Origin: Bordetella parapertussis
Lineage (GTDB): Bacteria; Pseudomonadota; Gammaproteobacteria; Burkholderiales; SG8-39
Assembly (NCBI GenBank): GCA_945897475.1
Contig: CAMDFL010000012.1
Location: 1 to 44,659, forward strand
Reading direction: 5' to 3'
DNA: 44,659 nucleotides
This document shows positions 1 to 6,239 of this stretch, piece after piece (positions within the stretch are counted from its first letter, which is position 1; every line of letters starts with the position of its first letter). A program made the position numbers and the translations under genes. The notes under the pieces were generated by a model. The model had not been told where the DNA came from, made no database searches, and was given only the letters and a program-made list of their open reading frames with translations.

Positions 1-543
1 GGAGTCGATGCCATCATTGCCCAAGGCCTCGAGGCGGGTGGACATCGCGGCATCTTCTTGTCGGAAGACCTTAGTACTCAGGTTGGCACGTTTGCCCTGT
101 TGCCGCCGATCGTGCGGGCGGTGAATGTCCCGGTGATCGCTGCTGGCGGCATCGCCGATGCCAAAGGTGTCGCAGCTGCAATAGCACTCGGCGCAGCTGG
201 CGTACAGGTTGGAACGGCTTATATGCTCTGCCCTGAGGCCACCACAAGCGCCGTACATCGCGCCGCGCTGAAGAGTGATGCTGTTCGCCATACAGCGCTC
301 ACAAATCTCTTCAGCGGTCGGCCAGCCCGCGGAATCATGAACCGCATTATGAGAGAGCTTGGCCCAATCAGCGCTGCTGCACCGGCTTTCCCGTTAGCAA
401 CTGGTGCAATTGCGCCCTTGCGCGCCGCCGCCGAACACCAAGGCTCAGGTGATTTCTCACCCCTTTGGTCAGGCCAGAATGCGAGCGGTTGCAAGGAAGT
501 TCCGGCCGGCGACTTGACCCGAGACCTAGCCTCCGATGTATAG
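1..543 (+). CDS. Nitronate monooxygenase, C-terminal part (5' end outside window)
   Basis: The reading frame is open from the first base of the window, so only about 180 C-terminal residues are present. The translation begins GVDAIIAQGLEAGGHRG, the FMN phosphate-binding and catalytic-His segment of the nitronate monooxygenase / 2-nitropropane dioxygenase TIM barrel, followed by VPVIAAGGIADAKG and a GAAGVQVGTAY segment that also lines the flavin site. Family members oxidise alkyl nitronates to carbonyl compounds and nitrite in the cytoplasm. No attC-like site was found between this gene and the toxin relic 20 bases downstream, so whether it belongs to the cassette array is unclear. Family assignment is firm; the substrate is not known. 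Confidence 0.85.
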   Translation, partial: GVDAIIAQGLEAGGHRGIFLSEDLSTQVGTFALLPPIVRAVNVPVIAAGGIADAKGVAAAIALGAAGVQVGTAYMLCPEATTSAVHRAALKSDAVRHTALTNLFSGRPARGIMNRIMRELGPISAAAPAFPLATGAIAPLRAAAEHQGSGDFSPLWSGQNASGCKEVPAGDLTRDLASDV

Positions 544-564
544 CACGGATGCTATAATGCTTGC

Positions 565-891
565 GTGACTTGGAAAATCAATACTTCAGCGACATGGCGC
601 AACGCGAGATGCTCGCATTGCCTTCCGGGTTGCTTGCTCGATATATTCATCTTACTGATCGCATGATTGAATTTGGCCCCAACTTTGGAGCCCCCCCCTA
701 CCCGTTCTATGGGCAAAGGGCTGTTTGAAATAAGAATCAAGGCAGCCGAGGGAATCGCAAGGGTGTTTTACTTCGTGAAAGTGGGGCAACGGATAGTCAT
801 GCTGCATCAGTTTATCAAGAAGTCGCAATAAACACCGTCGAAGGAACTCAAAATTGCCCGTCAAAGAATGAAGGAGTTGGGAAATGATTAG
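565..891 (+). pseudogene. Broken HigB/Gp49-type toxin gene upstream of an intact antitoxin
   Basis: Joining three frames gives a RelE-superfamily HigB/Gp49-like toxin: VTWKI, then YFSDMAQREMLALPSG and TDRMIEFGPNFGAPP, then SMGKGLFEIRIKAAEG, VFYFVKVGQRIVMLHQF and finally TPSKELKIARQRMKELG. Three lesions are visible: a frame break after the GTG start region at about 580, a second at a run of eight C (691-698), and a TAA at 829-831 where relatives have a Lys codon (KKSQ-stop-TPSKEL). The remnant ends at a TAG overlapping the antitoxin ATG by 8 bases, the normal gene order for this toxin type. Intact relatives are ribosome-dependent mRNA endonucleases; this copy should be inactive unless the lesions are assembly errors. 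Confidence 0.75.
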
Positions 892-1210
892 TCACCGCAC
901 ACTCAGAGCACAAGCGCTTGCCCGGGTTGATGTCAAAGCTGAATATGAGCGGCTCAAACCAGAGTTCGCGTTCCTAGACCAGGTATTGTCAGCGCGGAAG
1001 GCCGCCGGTCTAACCCAGGCCGACATTGCTCGCAGCATCGGTACGACGCAATCTGCCATTGCTCGGCTTGAATCTGGCGCAGGGAAGCATCTTCCATCTC
1101 TTTCCACGGTGCGCAAGTACGCGAACGCTGTCGGATGCCACGTTGAGATCAAATTGATCAAAGGCCGAGATCTAACTTTAAATGCAACGGTCGGGCGAAA
1201 GCGGCCTTGA
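884..1210 (+). CDS. HigA-type XRE-family antitoxin
   Basis: A 108-residue protein with an XRE/Cro helix-turn-helix at about residues 36-85 (ARKAAGLTQADIARSIG, then TQSAIARLESG), followed by a short hydrophobic tail (VGCHVEIKLI), as in antitoxins paired with HigB/Gp49 toxins. It would bind the toxin and repress its own promoter. ATG at 884 has a GGAG-type ribosome site and overlaps the 3' end of the toxin relic. Its last 14 codons and stop lie inside an attC site, a common arrangement for the last gene of an integron cassette. The gene is intact although its toxin is broken, so it now looks like an orphan repressor or immunity gene. Confidence 0.85.
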   Translation: MISHRTLRAQALARVDVKAEYERLKPEFAFLDQVLSARKAAGLTQADIARSIGTTQSAIARLESGAGKHLPSLSTVRKYANAVGCHVEIKLIKGRDLTLNATVGRKRP

Positions 1211-1259
1211 GTGCTTTCGCAACCGCCTCTCGCGCCCGCCGTTGATTCACACGTTATGC
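1170..1259 (+). other. attC site 1 (integron cassette recombination site)
   Basis: Left core ATCTAAC (1170-1176) fits RYYYAAC and right core GTTATGC (1253-1259) resembles GTTRRRY, the form seen in Vibrio repeats. The arms are imperfectly self-complementary: left CAACGGTCGGGCG pairs with right CGCCCGCCGTTG, leaving one unpaired T on the left, like the extrahelical base of attC hairpins. The inner arm GCGAAAGCGGCCTT recurs at attC-like sites 5 and 6. Length is 90 bases. It ends the toxin-antitoxin cassette and opens the next one. Confidence 0.75.
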
Positions 1260-1459
1260 CTCTTGAGTTATCTATGGAAGCCTTAAGCGCAAGCCTTAAT
1301 GCGATGTTCGGTAGTATGCCGCCGACCATTAGGACAATTTGGAGCGTGTTTGCACTGCTGATGGTGATAGCTGTGCTGGTCGCCGTTTTATACGAACGGC
1401 GCCGCTACGCTGCGCACAACAAGGCTGGCGGGAGCGGCCATCTTGCTTTCAACCGCTAA
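1256..1459 (+). CDS. Small single-span membrane protein (cassette gene, unknown function)
   Basis: A predicted 67-residue protein with one strong membrane segment at about residues 29-46 (SVFALLMVIAVLVAVLY), followed by a basic stretch ERRRY, suggesting an inner-membrane protein with a positive cytoplasmic C-terminus. The ATG at 1256 lies within the right core GTT-ATG-C of the upstream attC site; an alternative ATG is at 1274. No family was recognised. The stop lies within the next attC site, so the unit 1253-1485 is a single-gene cassette of about 230 bases. It could be a spurious frame, but the cassette boundaries and the clear membrane segment argue for a gene. Confidence 0.5.
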   Translation: MPLELSMEALSASLNAMFGSMPPTIRTIWSVFALLMVIAVLVAVLYERRRYAAHNKAGGSGHLAFNR

Positions 1460-1491
1460 GCTCAGCGCGCTCCTGAGCGGGAACGTTGGGC
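1414..1491 (+). other. attC site 2
   Basis: Right core GTTGGGC (1485-1491) matches GTTRRRY exactly. The left core GCACAAC (1414-1420) differs from RYYYAAC at one base and is nearly complementary to the right core. Inner arms GGAGCG (left) and CGCTCC (right) also pair. The spacing of 78 bases is normal for an attC. The sequence of the arms differs from sites 1, 5 and 6. It separates the membrane-protein cassette from the yoeB-yefM cassette. Confidence 0.6.
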
Positions 1492-1497
1492 ATCTCA

Positions 1498-1752
1498 TCA
1501 GTAGTGATAACGGAGCTGAGCGAGCAGAAGTGAATCACCCTCTATTCTGTAAACGATTCGGTGTTCAGCGTTGATGCGCCGAGACCAATATCCGGAAAGC
1601 GCGTGCTTGAGGGGCTCAGGTTTTCCAACTCCTTCAAACGGTTCGCGCTTGACTTCGGCGATCAGTTTGTTAATTTTTTCCACAATCTTCTTGTCTAGCT
1701 TTTGCCAATATAGGTAGTCTTCCCAAGCCTCGTCAGCGAAGATCAGCTTCAC
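1498..1752 (-). CDS. yoeB: YoeB-type mRNA interferase toxin
   Basis: An 84-residue protein matching Txe/YoeB over its full length, including GKPEPLKHALSGYWSRRI in the middle and LLLAQLRYHY at the end. The residues known to be needed for RNA cleavage in E. coli YoeB (Glu46, Arg65, His83, Tyr84) appear conserved: the Glu of PEPL, the Arg of EHRIVY and the terminal His-Tyr. It cuts mRNA on the ribosome when freed from YefM. GTG start overlaps the yefM stop in a GTGA junction, so the two are translationally coupled. The pair runs against the general cassette direction, as self-promoted toxin-antitoxin cassettes often do. Confidence 0.93.
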   Translation of the reverse strand: MKLIFADEAWEDYLYWQKLDKKIVEKINKLIAEVKREPFEGVGKPEPLKHALSGYWSRRINAEHRIVYRIEGDSLLLAQLRYHY

Positions 1753-2000
1753 TTGGTCAGCTTTCGCTCTACCCCCTTGCCTCCGCTAAGCTGCGCCGTA
1801 GCGGAAAGCAGGCGTTTGGCATTAGCAGGGTTACGCAACAAATAGGCAGTTTCTTCAAGCGATTGGTAGTCCTCCAACGACAACATTACAACCGCCTGCT
1901 CGCCATTGCGCGTGATTATCAGTGCCTCATGGTCCTCGCAAACGCGATCCATCGTGCGAGCAAGGTTTGCGCGGGCTGAAGAGTAGGTAATGGCATCCAT
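1749..2000 (-). CDS. yefM: YefM/Phd-type antitoxin
   Basis: An 83-residue antitoxin with the Phd/YefM N-terminal DNA-binding fold (ITYSSARANLARTMDRV, then ALIITRNGEQAVVMLSLEDY) and an acidic or flexible tail (YLLRNPANAKRLLSA) that wraps the toxin. It neutralises YoeB and represses the operon. It precedes yoeB with a 4-base overlap. A TGTACA-containing palindrome lies just upstream at 2014-2037, matching known YefM operators. Both genes look intact, in contrast with most other toxin-antitoxin loci in the window. Confidence 0.93.
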   Translation of the reverse strand: MDAITYSSARANLARTMDRVCEDHEALIITRNGEQAVVMLSLEDYQSLEETAYLLRNPANAKRLLSATAQLSGGKGVERKLTK

Positions 2001-2013
2001 GGCAATTCTCCCA

Positions 2014-2037
2014 ATATGTACCGTTTATTGTACAATA
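2014..2037 (-). promoter_or_regulatory. YefM operator
   Basis: A 12-base perfect palindrome TATTGTACAATA (2026-2037) and, 4-5 bases away, a second half with GTAC (ATATGTACC, 2014-2022) lie 14-37 bases upstream of yefM. The E. coli yefM operator also contains a long and a short palindrome with TGTACA cores, so this is the probable autoregulatory site. Confidence 0.65.
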
Positions 2038-2069
2038 TCAAATCCAACCTGTCCATCTTGGGCAGAGAC

Positions 2070-2174
2070 GCCCAACTTCAGGTGGAAAGGACGGGCCGAA
2101 GCGGTCTTGCGCCCATCATAGGTCCTGGCAAATTGGTGGTGACCGGCTCCTCAACAAGGAACATGAGGTTGGTA
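2070..2174 (+). other. attC site 3, degenerate
   Basis: Left core GCCCAAC (2070-2076) fits RYYYAAC exactly and is followed by TTCAGGTGGAAAGGACGGGC and GAAGCGGTCTT, clearly the same left arm as sites 1, 5 and 6. The matching right arm with the common CCCGCCGTTGACC sequence is absent. A weak right half is ACATGAGGTTGG (2161-2172), which pairs with CCAACTTCAGGT at 10 of 12 positions. Right boundary is therefore uncertain; the site may be a left half joined to foreign sequence at about 2115. Confidence 0.5.
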
Positions 2175-2776
2175 TGAATGTCGGCACGAATCTAGGCAAG
2201 CCCCCTTATCGATTGAATGTTGGGTGCGGGAGGAATATCCAGGAGGGCTGGGTTAACCTGGATTCGGCCGCCTTACCGGGGGTTGACATCGTTTGTGATT
2301 TGGAAACCCTGCGCGAGACCCCGATCCATTTGCCCGACAAGACAGTAGATCATTTTCTGTTATCTCATGTCATCGAGCATATTCGGGATAGCCTCGGCCT
2401 TATGCAGGAGCTTTGGCGGCTTGCGACGCCCGGGGCCATTGCAGTAATCCGCGTTCCGCACGGCGGTAGCGACGACGCCTGGGAGGATCCTACTCATGTT
2501 CGCGCCTATTTCCCCAACAGTTTTGGTTATTTCTCGCAGCCGTTCTACTGGCGCGCGGACTACGGTTACAGAGCTGACTGGAAACCCGACAAGGTCACGT
2601 TGCTGGTGGATAGAACTCGCTGCGCAGGATTGAACCCCCAAGAGATCTTCACAAAGACTCAATACGAAAGAAATGTCGTGAAGGAAATGATTTGCGAGAT
2701 GCGTGCGATAAAGCCCATGCGGGAACCTAAGCAAGAGCTGCAAACGCCCATGCAGATTGAAATCCTCCCTGCCTGA
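2174..2776 (+). CDS. Class I SAM-dependent methyltransferase
   Basis: A 200-residue protein with the SAM-binding motif I LNVGCGRNIQEGWVNLD at about residues 14-30, an acidic strand-2 end (VDIVCDLE), and LSHVIEHI followed by LWRLATPGAIAVIRVPH, the post-motifs of the Methyltransf_11 family. Such proteins often modify small molecules or surface polysaccharide precursors; the substrate cannot be told. The ATG lies at the presumed right core of attC site 3, and a degenerate attC begins 34 bases after the stop, so this is probably a cassette gene. Length is short but complete for the fold. Confidence 0.8.
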   Translation: MNVGTNLGKPPYRLNVGCGRNIQEGWVNLDSAALPGVDIVCDLETLRETPIHLPDKTVDHFLLSHVIEHIRDSLGLMQELWRLATPGAIAVIRVPHGGSDDAWEDPTHVRAYFPNSFGYFSQPFYWRADYGYRADWKPDKVTLLVDRTRCAGLNPQEIFTKTQYERNVVKEMICEMRAIKPMREPKQELQTPMQIEILPA

Positions 2777-2809
2777 CCAAGCCATGTACGGGACACGATA
2801 AGCAGTAAT

Positions 2810-2904
2810 GTCCGACCCGACCTCGCGCTGAAGCGGACGCGCCGAACAGCGGAGTCGTACTTTGCTGGCTCGGTTCGGCACGCCGCTTAGCTTGGTCGCT
2901 GAAC
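2810..2904 (+). other. attC site 4, degenerate, different arm family
   Basis: Inner arms CTGAAGCGGACGCGCC (2828-2843) and GGCACGCCGCTTAGC (about 2877-2891) are complementary with two unpaired bases, resembling the AAGC...GCTTA arms of aadA-type attC sites. Outer cores are GTCCGAC (2810-2816) and GCTGAAC (2898-2904), each one base off consensus. It lies 34 bases after the methyltransferase stop, where an attC is expected. The rest of the 390-base gap (2905-3150) shows nothing recognisable apart from the ribosome site of the next gene. Confidence 0.45.
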
Positions 2905-3167
2905 GCAACACAGGCCGCGCTCCGTGAAAAACGTTCATCGCCAACAATGCAAATTGAATCGTATCTCTGCCCGGCAATAGGCTCAAGAAGCCCGTTCGGC
3001 TTGCCTCTCCGAGCATATTGCGACGCAAAGTCGTATCGCCATACCTGAAACCCCGGCCTACGGTAGAGTCAACTCCCACCAACCTTTAAATTCGCGACCC
3101 TCGCTAAGTTTTTGGTTGGTTTTTAAACACCGCCATCTTTTTTCTCGTTTCCAAAGGAGGAGACCCC

Positions 3168-5114
3168 ATGGTCCGCCCGCTCACTATTGTCACCTTTCTG
3201 ATCCTTGCCTCGGCTGCCGATGCCGCCGTCACCCGAGTCGAAATCCAGCGCCGCGAAACCTTCGCGGGCCCCGGCTTTGGCAATAGCGGCTCATACGAGC
3301 GCATCGTGGGACGCTTCCACGGGGAACTCGACCCCGAGCACCCCCTCAACAAGGACATCGTGGATATCGGCCTCGCACCGCGCAATGCGCGCGGGCGGGT
3401 GGAATACTCCTCCGATCTGGACATCATCAAACCGGTGGATATAGCCAAGGGTAACGGCGCCCTGCTCTACGACGTGAACAATCGCGGCAACAAGGTCGCG
3501 CTGAGCACCTTGAACGACGCGCCCGCAGGCAACAACCCCGTGAAGCCCGATGACCTGGGCAACGGCTTTCTGATGAGAAACGGGTTCACCGTGATGTGGA
3601 GCGGTTGGATTCAGGATATCCCGGCGGCCAACAATACGGTGCGCATCCAGTTGCCCACTGCGCCGGGCCTCGCGCAGAACGTCTGGGACGAACTGCTGCC
3701 CAATGTGCGCAACGCCGCGAACTTTCCGCTCAGCTTCAAGGCGGCGAGCACCGACAAGTCGCGCGCGCGACTCACGTTTCGCTTTCGAAACAGTGAAGAG
3801 GCCCGGGTGGTGCCCGATTCGGAGTGGGAGTTCGTCAATGACCGAAGCATTCGCCTGCTGCCGGCGGGGACGCCGTTTGCCATTGGCACGCTATATCAGT
3901 TCGTGTATCCCGCCGAAAACCCTTCAGTGTCGGGCATTGGCTTTGCCGCGACGCGCGACATCGTCTCTTTCTTGAGGAATGAAACCAGCGATGCGAACCC
4001 GCTCGCGGGCGGCGTCAAGCGCGTGCTCGCGCACGGATCCTCGCAGAGTGGCCGCTACCTGCGCGACTTCACCTATCGCGGTTTCAACGAGGACGAAGCC
4101 GGACGCCGCGTGTTCGATGCCATCAACCCGCACATCTCCACCGCGCGCCTGTTTCTTAATCAGCGCTTCGCGCAGCCGGTGCGCATGATCAACATCGGTT
4201 TCGGCTTTCACGCTTTCCCCGACACCACCTTCCCCTTCGCCTATCAGGACGAGACTGATCCGTTCAGCGGCAAGGTTGAGGGCTTGCTCACCCGCTGCCG
4301 CGCGCGCAACAACTGCCCCAAGATCATCCACACGACTACAGGCACCGAATACTGGCAAAGCGGGCAGTCGTTGGTGACTACCGACCCGCAAGGCAAGCGC
4401 GACGCGAAGCTCCCCGACGACGTGCGCGTGTATCACCTGGCGGGCACCCAGCATATTCAGGGCGCGACCATGCCGCCGGGCGTGTGCGCGCTGCCGCCCA
4501 ACCCAACCGACGCGCGGCCCATCCAACGCGCCTTGCTGCTTGCCATGGATCGCTGGGCGCAAGACGGCACGCCGCCCCCGTCCTCGGCGTATCCCAAGCT
4601 TGCCGACAAGACACTGGTCGCGGCAAATCAGTGGCGTTTTCCCACAATCCCCGGTGTGCAGAAACCCGCAGGGCCGGCGGGCAAGCCGCGCTTCGACTAC
4701 GGCCCCGACTTCGCCAAGGGCGTTATCGGCAAGGTGTTGCCCGAGCCGATGAAAGGCGATTACCCGGTGTACGTGCCTCAGGTGGATCGCGATGGCAACG
4801 AAATCGGCGGCGTGCGCGTACCCGAGCAGGCCGTGGCCACCGCAACCACCATGGGCTGGGGCGTGAGAAGCGCCGCCTCTGGCACGCCAGGCGAGTTGTG
4901 TTATCTCGATGGCAGCAGTGTGCCGTTTGTGCGAAGCGCCGATCAGCGCAAGGATTTTCGCGATCCGCGGCCTTCCCTCGCCGAGCGGTATAAGACCCCG
5001 GAGATTTACGTCACAAGAATCAAAGCCCATTCCGACACTTTGATGCGCGGCGGGTACTTGCTGGATGAGGATGCGCAGCGGATTGCGAGACGTGCCTCAG
5101 GTGTCAAATGGTAG
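3168..5114 (+). CDS. Secreted alpha/beta hydrolase domain protein (Abhydrolase_10 type)
   Basis: A 648-residue protein with an N-terminal signal peptide (residues 1-19, hydrophobic VTFLILASAADA) and a large alpha/beta hydrolase domain of the PF20091 kind. The nucleophile elbow is G-S-S-Q-S-G-R at residues 290-296 within VLAHGSSQSGRYLRDF, and GTQHIQGA near residue 430 may supply the catalytic His. The family is a set of periplasmic or secreted hydrolases with no settled substrate. ATG at 3168 has a perfect AAAGGAGGAG ribosome site. It lies between attC-like sites 4 and 5 but is far longer than usual cassette genes, so it may be an insertion into the array instead. The 265 bases after it hold nothing recognisable before attC site 5. 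Confidence 0.82.
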   Translation: MVRPLTIVTFLILASAADAAVTRVEIQRRETFAGPGFGNSGSYERIVGRFHGELDPEHPLNKDIVDIGLAPRNARGRVEYSSDLDIIKPVDIAKGNGALLYDVNNRGNKVALSTLNDAPAGNNPVKPDDLGNGFLMRNGFTVMWSGWIQDIPAANNTVRIQLPTAPGLAQNVWDELLPNVRNAANFPLSFKAASTDKSRARLTFRFRNSEEARVVPDSEWEFVNDRSIRLLPAGTPFAIGTLYQFVYPAENPSVSGIGFAATRDIVSFLRNETSDANPLAGGVKRVLAHGSSQSGRYLRDFTYRGFNEDEAGRRVFDAINPHISTARLFLNQRFAQPVRMINIGFGFHAFPDTTFPFAYQDETDPFSGKVEGLLTRCRARNNCPKIIHTTTGTEYWQSGQSLVTTDPQGKRDAKLPDDVRVYHLAGTQHIQGATMPPGVCALPPNPTDARPIQRALLLAMDRWAQDGTPPPSSAYPKLADKTLVAANQWRFPTIPGVQKPAGPAGKPRFDYGPDFAKGVIGKVLPEPMKGDYPVYVPQVDRDGNEIGGVRVPEQAVATATTMGWGVRSAASGTPGELCYLDGSSVPFVRSADQRKDFRDPRPSLAERYKTPEIYVTRIKAHSDTLMRGGYLLDEDAQRIARRASGVKW

Positions 5115-5379
5115 TTGGAAATTCGAAACTTCAATTACGTCATCGGACGGCGATCAAGCACTGCCGCGGCTTTCCAGCCGATATGGCCGCGCGCCGCGCC
5201 AACTCATTTTCCGTTTCTCTTGGTGCTCAAGGCACGCCGAGCGAGTGAGGTTGGTGTTAAAAAATTCGTTGCCTATGGCATGCGCTGTGGGTCCATGACC
5301 GATCGATTGGGCCGGCCATGAATAAGCAAGGGTGCTGTGCCACTTTGAAAGTTCGTCAGCATGGCAATCAACTGTTGTG

Positions 5380-5468
5380 TTCTAACTTCAGGTGGAACGG
5401 ACTGGCGAAAGCGGCCTTCACCTTCTTCGGAACTATCGCGCCCGCCCGCCGTTGACCAAAACGTAGGC
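5380..5468 (+). other. attC site 5
   Basis: Left core TTCTAAC (5380-5386), left arm TTCAGGTGGAACGGACTGGC, inner GCGAAAGCGGCCTT, and right arm CGCCCGCCGTTGACC leading to ACGTAGGC (5461-5468), which is the usual ACGTTAGGC with one T missing. Left GGTGGAACGG pairs with right CCGTTGACC. Both cores deviate by one base, so recombination activity may be low, but overall architecture and sequence match site 1 closely. Confidence 0.7.
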
Positions 5469-5517
5469 GTACCAATCTGCATCGTGCCGAGCGCAATTCA
5501 TCTTGAAAGACCACGAA

Positions 5518-5901
5518 ATGCTTGATCGAATGAAAGACCTTGGAAATCAGATTTCCACCAAAGCTTCGGAAGCAGCCGTTGGAATTAAAAGCACCGTCAA
5601 AAGCGGAGTCGAAGGCTTAACGGGAGCGGCGTCTGACGCTGCCACCACTTTGAATGAAAAAGCCATTCGAACTTCTGTTGAACAACTACGGACAATTTTG
5701 GCCATTGCAACAGATGAACTGAAAACACGACCAATCGTTGGAGCGCCCGCAACGATGACTGCGTCGGTTTCAATTGGCGGCGTTGCATTGGAAATTCAGG
5801 TAACGCTTTCTGAGTCAACAGCACAGCAATCAGCATTGAGCGAGGTAGAAACGAAAAGGCTTCTCGCCGCGCGCGATATTAACGGTGTGTCTCAGTCGTG
5901 A
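5518..5901 (+). CDS. Unknown cassette protein
   Basis: A 127-residue protein from ATG 5518 (a TTG at 5503 is an alternative). The first 60 residues are rich in Ala, Lys, Ser and Thr with a spaced pattern (ISTKASEAAVGIKSTVKSG) compatible with an amphipathic helix; the second half has alternating hydrophobic residues (ATMTASVSIGGVALEIQVT) suggesting beta strands. No family was recognised and no signal peptide or membrane span is seen. Codon use is more AT-rich than the catabolic genes further right. It sits alone between attC site 5 and the half-site at 5932, consistent with a single-gene cassette. Confidence 0.6.
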   Translation: MLDRMKDLGNQISTKASEAAVGIKSTVKSGVEGLTGAASDAATTLNEKAIRTSVEQLRTILAIATDELKTRPIVGAPATMTASVSIGGVALEIQVTLSESTAQQSALSEVETKRLLAARDINGVSQS

Positions 5902-5931
5902 GTGGTTTTCTGTTGCCAAATTGTTTTCCAC

Positions 5932-5985
5932 GCCTAACTTTAGGTGCAACGGAGGGGCGAAAGCGGCCTTGGGTTTCTTCGGAAC
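5932..5985 (+). other. attC site 6, left half only
   Basis: Perfect left core GCCTAAC (5932-5938) followed by TTTAGGTGCAACGGAGGGGC, GAAAGCGGCCTT and a loop TTTCTTCGGAACCATC that resembles the loop of site 5 (CTTCTTCGGAACTATC). Right after this loop the similarity stops; no right arm or GTTRRRY core follows in the next 200 bases. This marks the right edge of the array in this window. The remaining 250 bases up to 6239 show no gene. Confidence 0.55.
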
Positions 5986-6239
5986 CATCACATCTTTAAC
6001 GACTGTGAGTAAAGTGCAAATGCTCCGAGAGGCCCATCTGGTGGGCATTTTGGGCCATCGTCCCTCGTATCTACCACATCAATCTGTCGTTCACGGCGGA
6101 CCAAATAAAAGCCTGGATTGCAGACGACGTGGAGGGGATGCGGCGTTTCCGGGCCGGGCAGTGAGGTTATTCCTTGACTCTGGCGTGGTGTTGGCCACAT
6201 CCGACGGTGTCGAATGGTCACGCGATAAAAAATCGTCCC

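Noticed and set aside
829..831. TAA in the toxin relic as a recoded codon
   Set aside because: TAA is not used for selenocysteine, there are two further frame breaks in the same gene, and relatives have Lys.
2360..3082. 240-codon minus-strand frame overlapping the methyltransferase gene
   Set aside because: Most of it is antisense to the methyltransferase; the part beyond covers attC site 4 and shows no similarity.
3924..5030. Long open frame (368 codons) on the minus strand inside the secreted hydrolase gene
   Set aside because: It is antisense to a clearly coding gene with signal peptide, motif and ribosome site; its translation has no family pattern and is a by-product of GC-rich codons.
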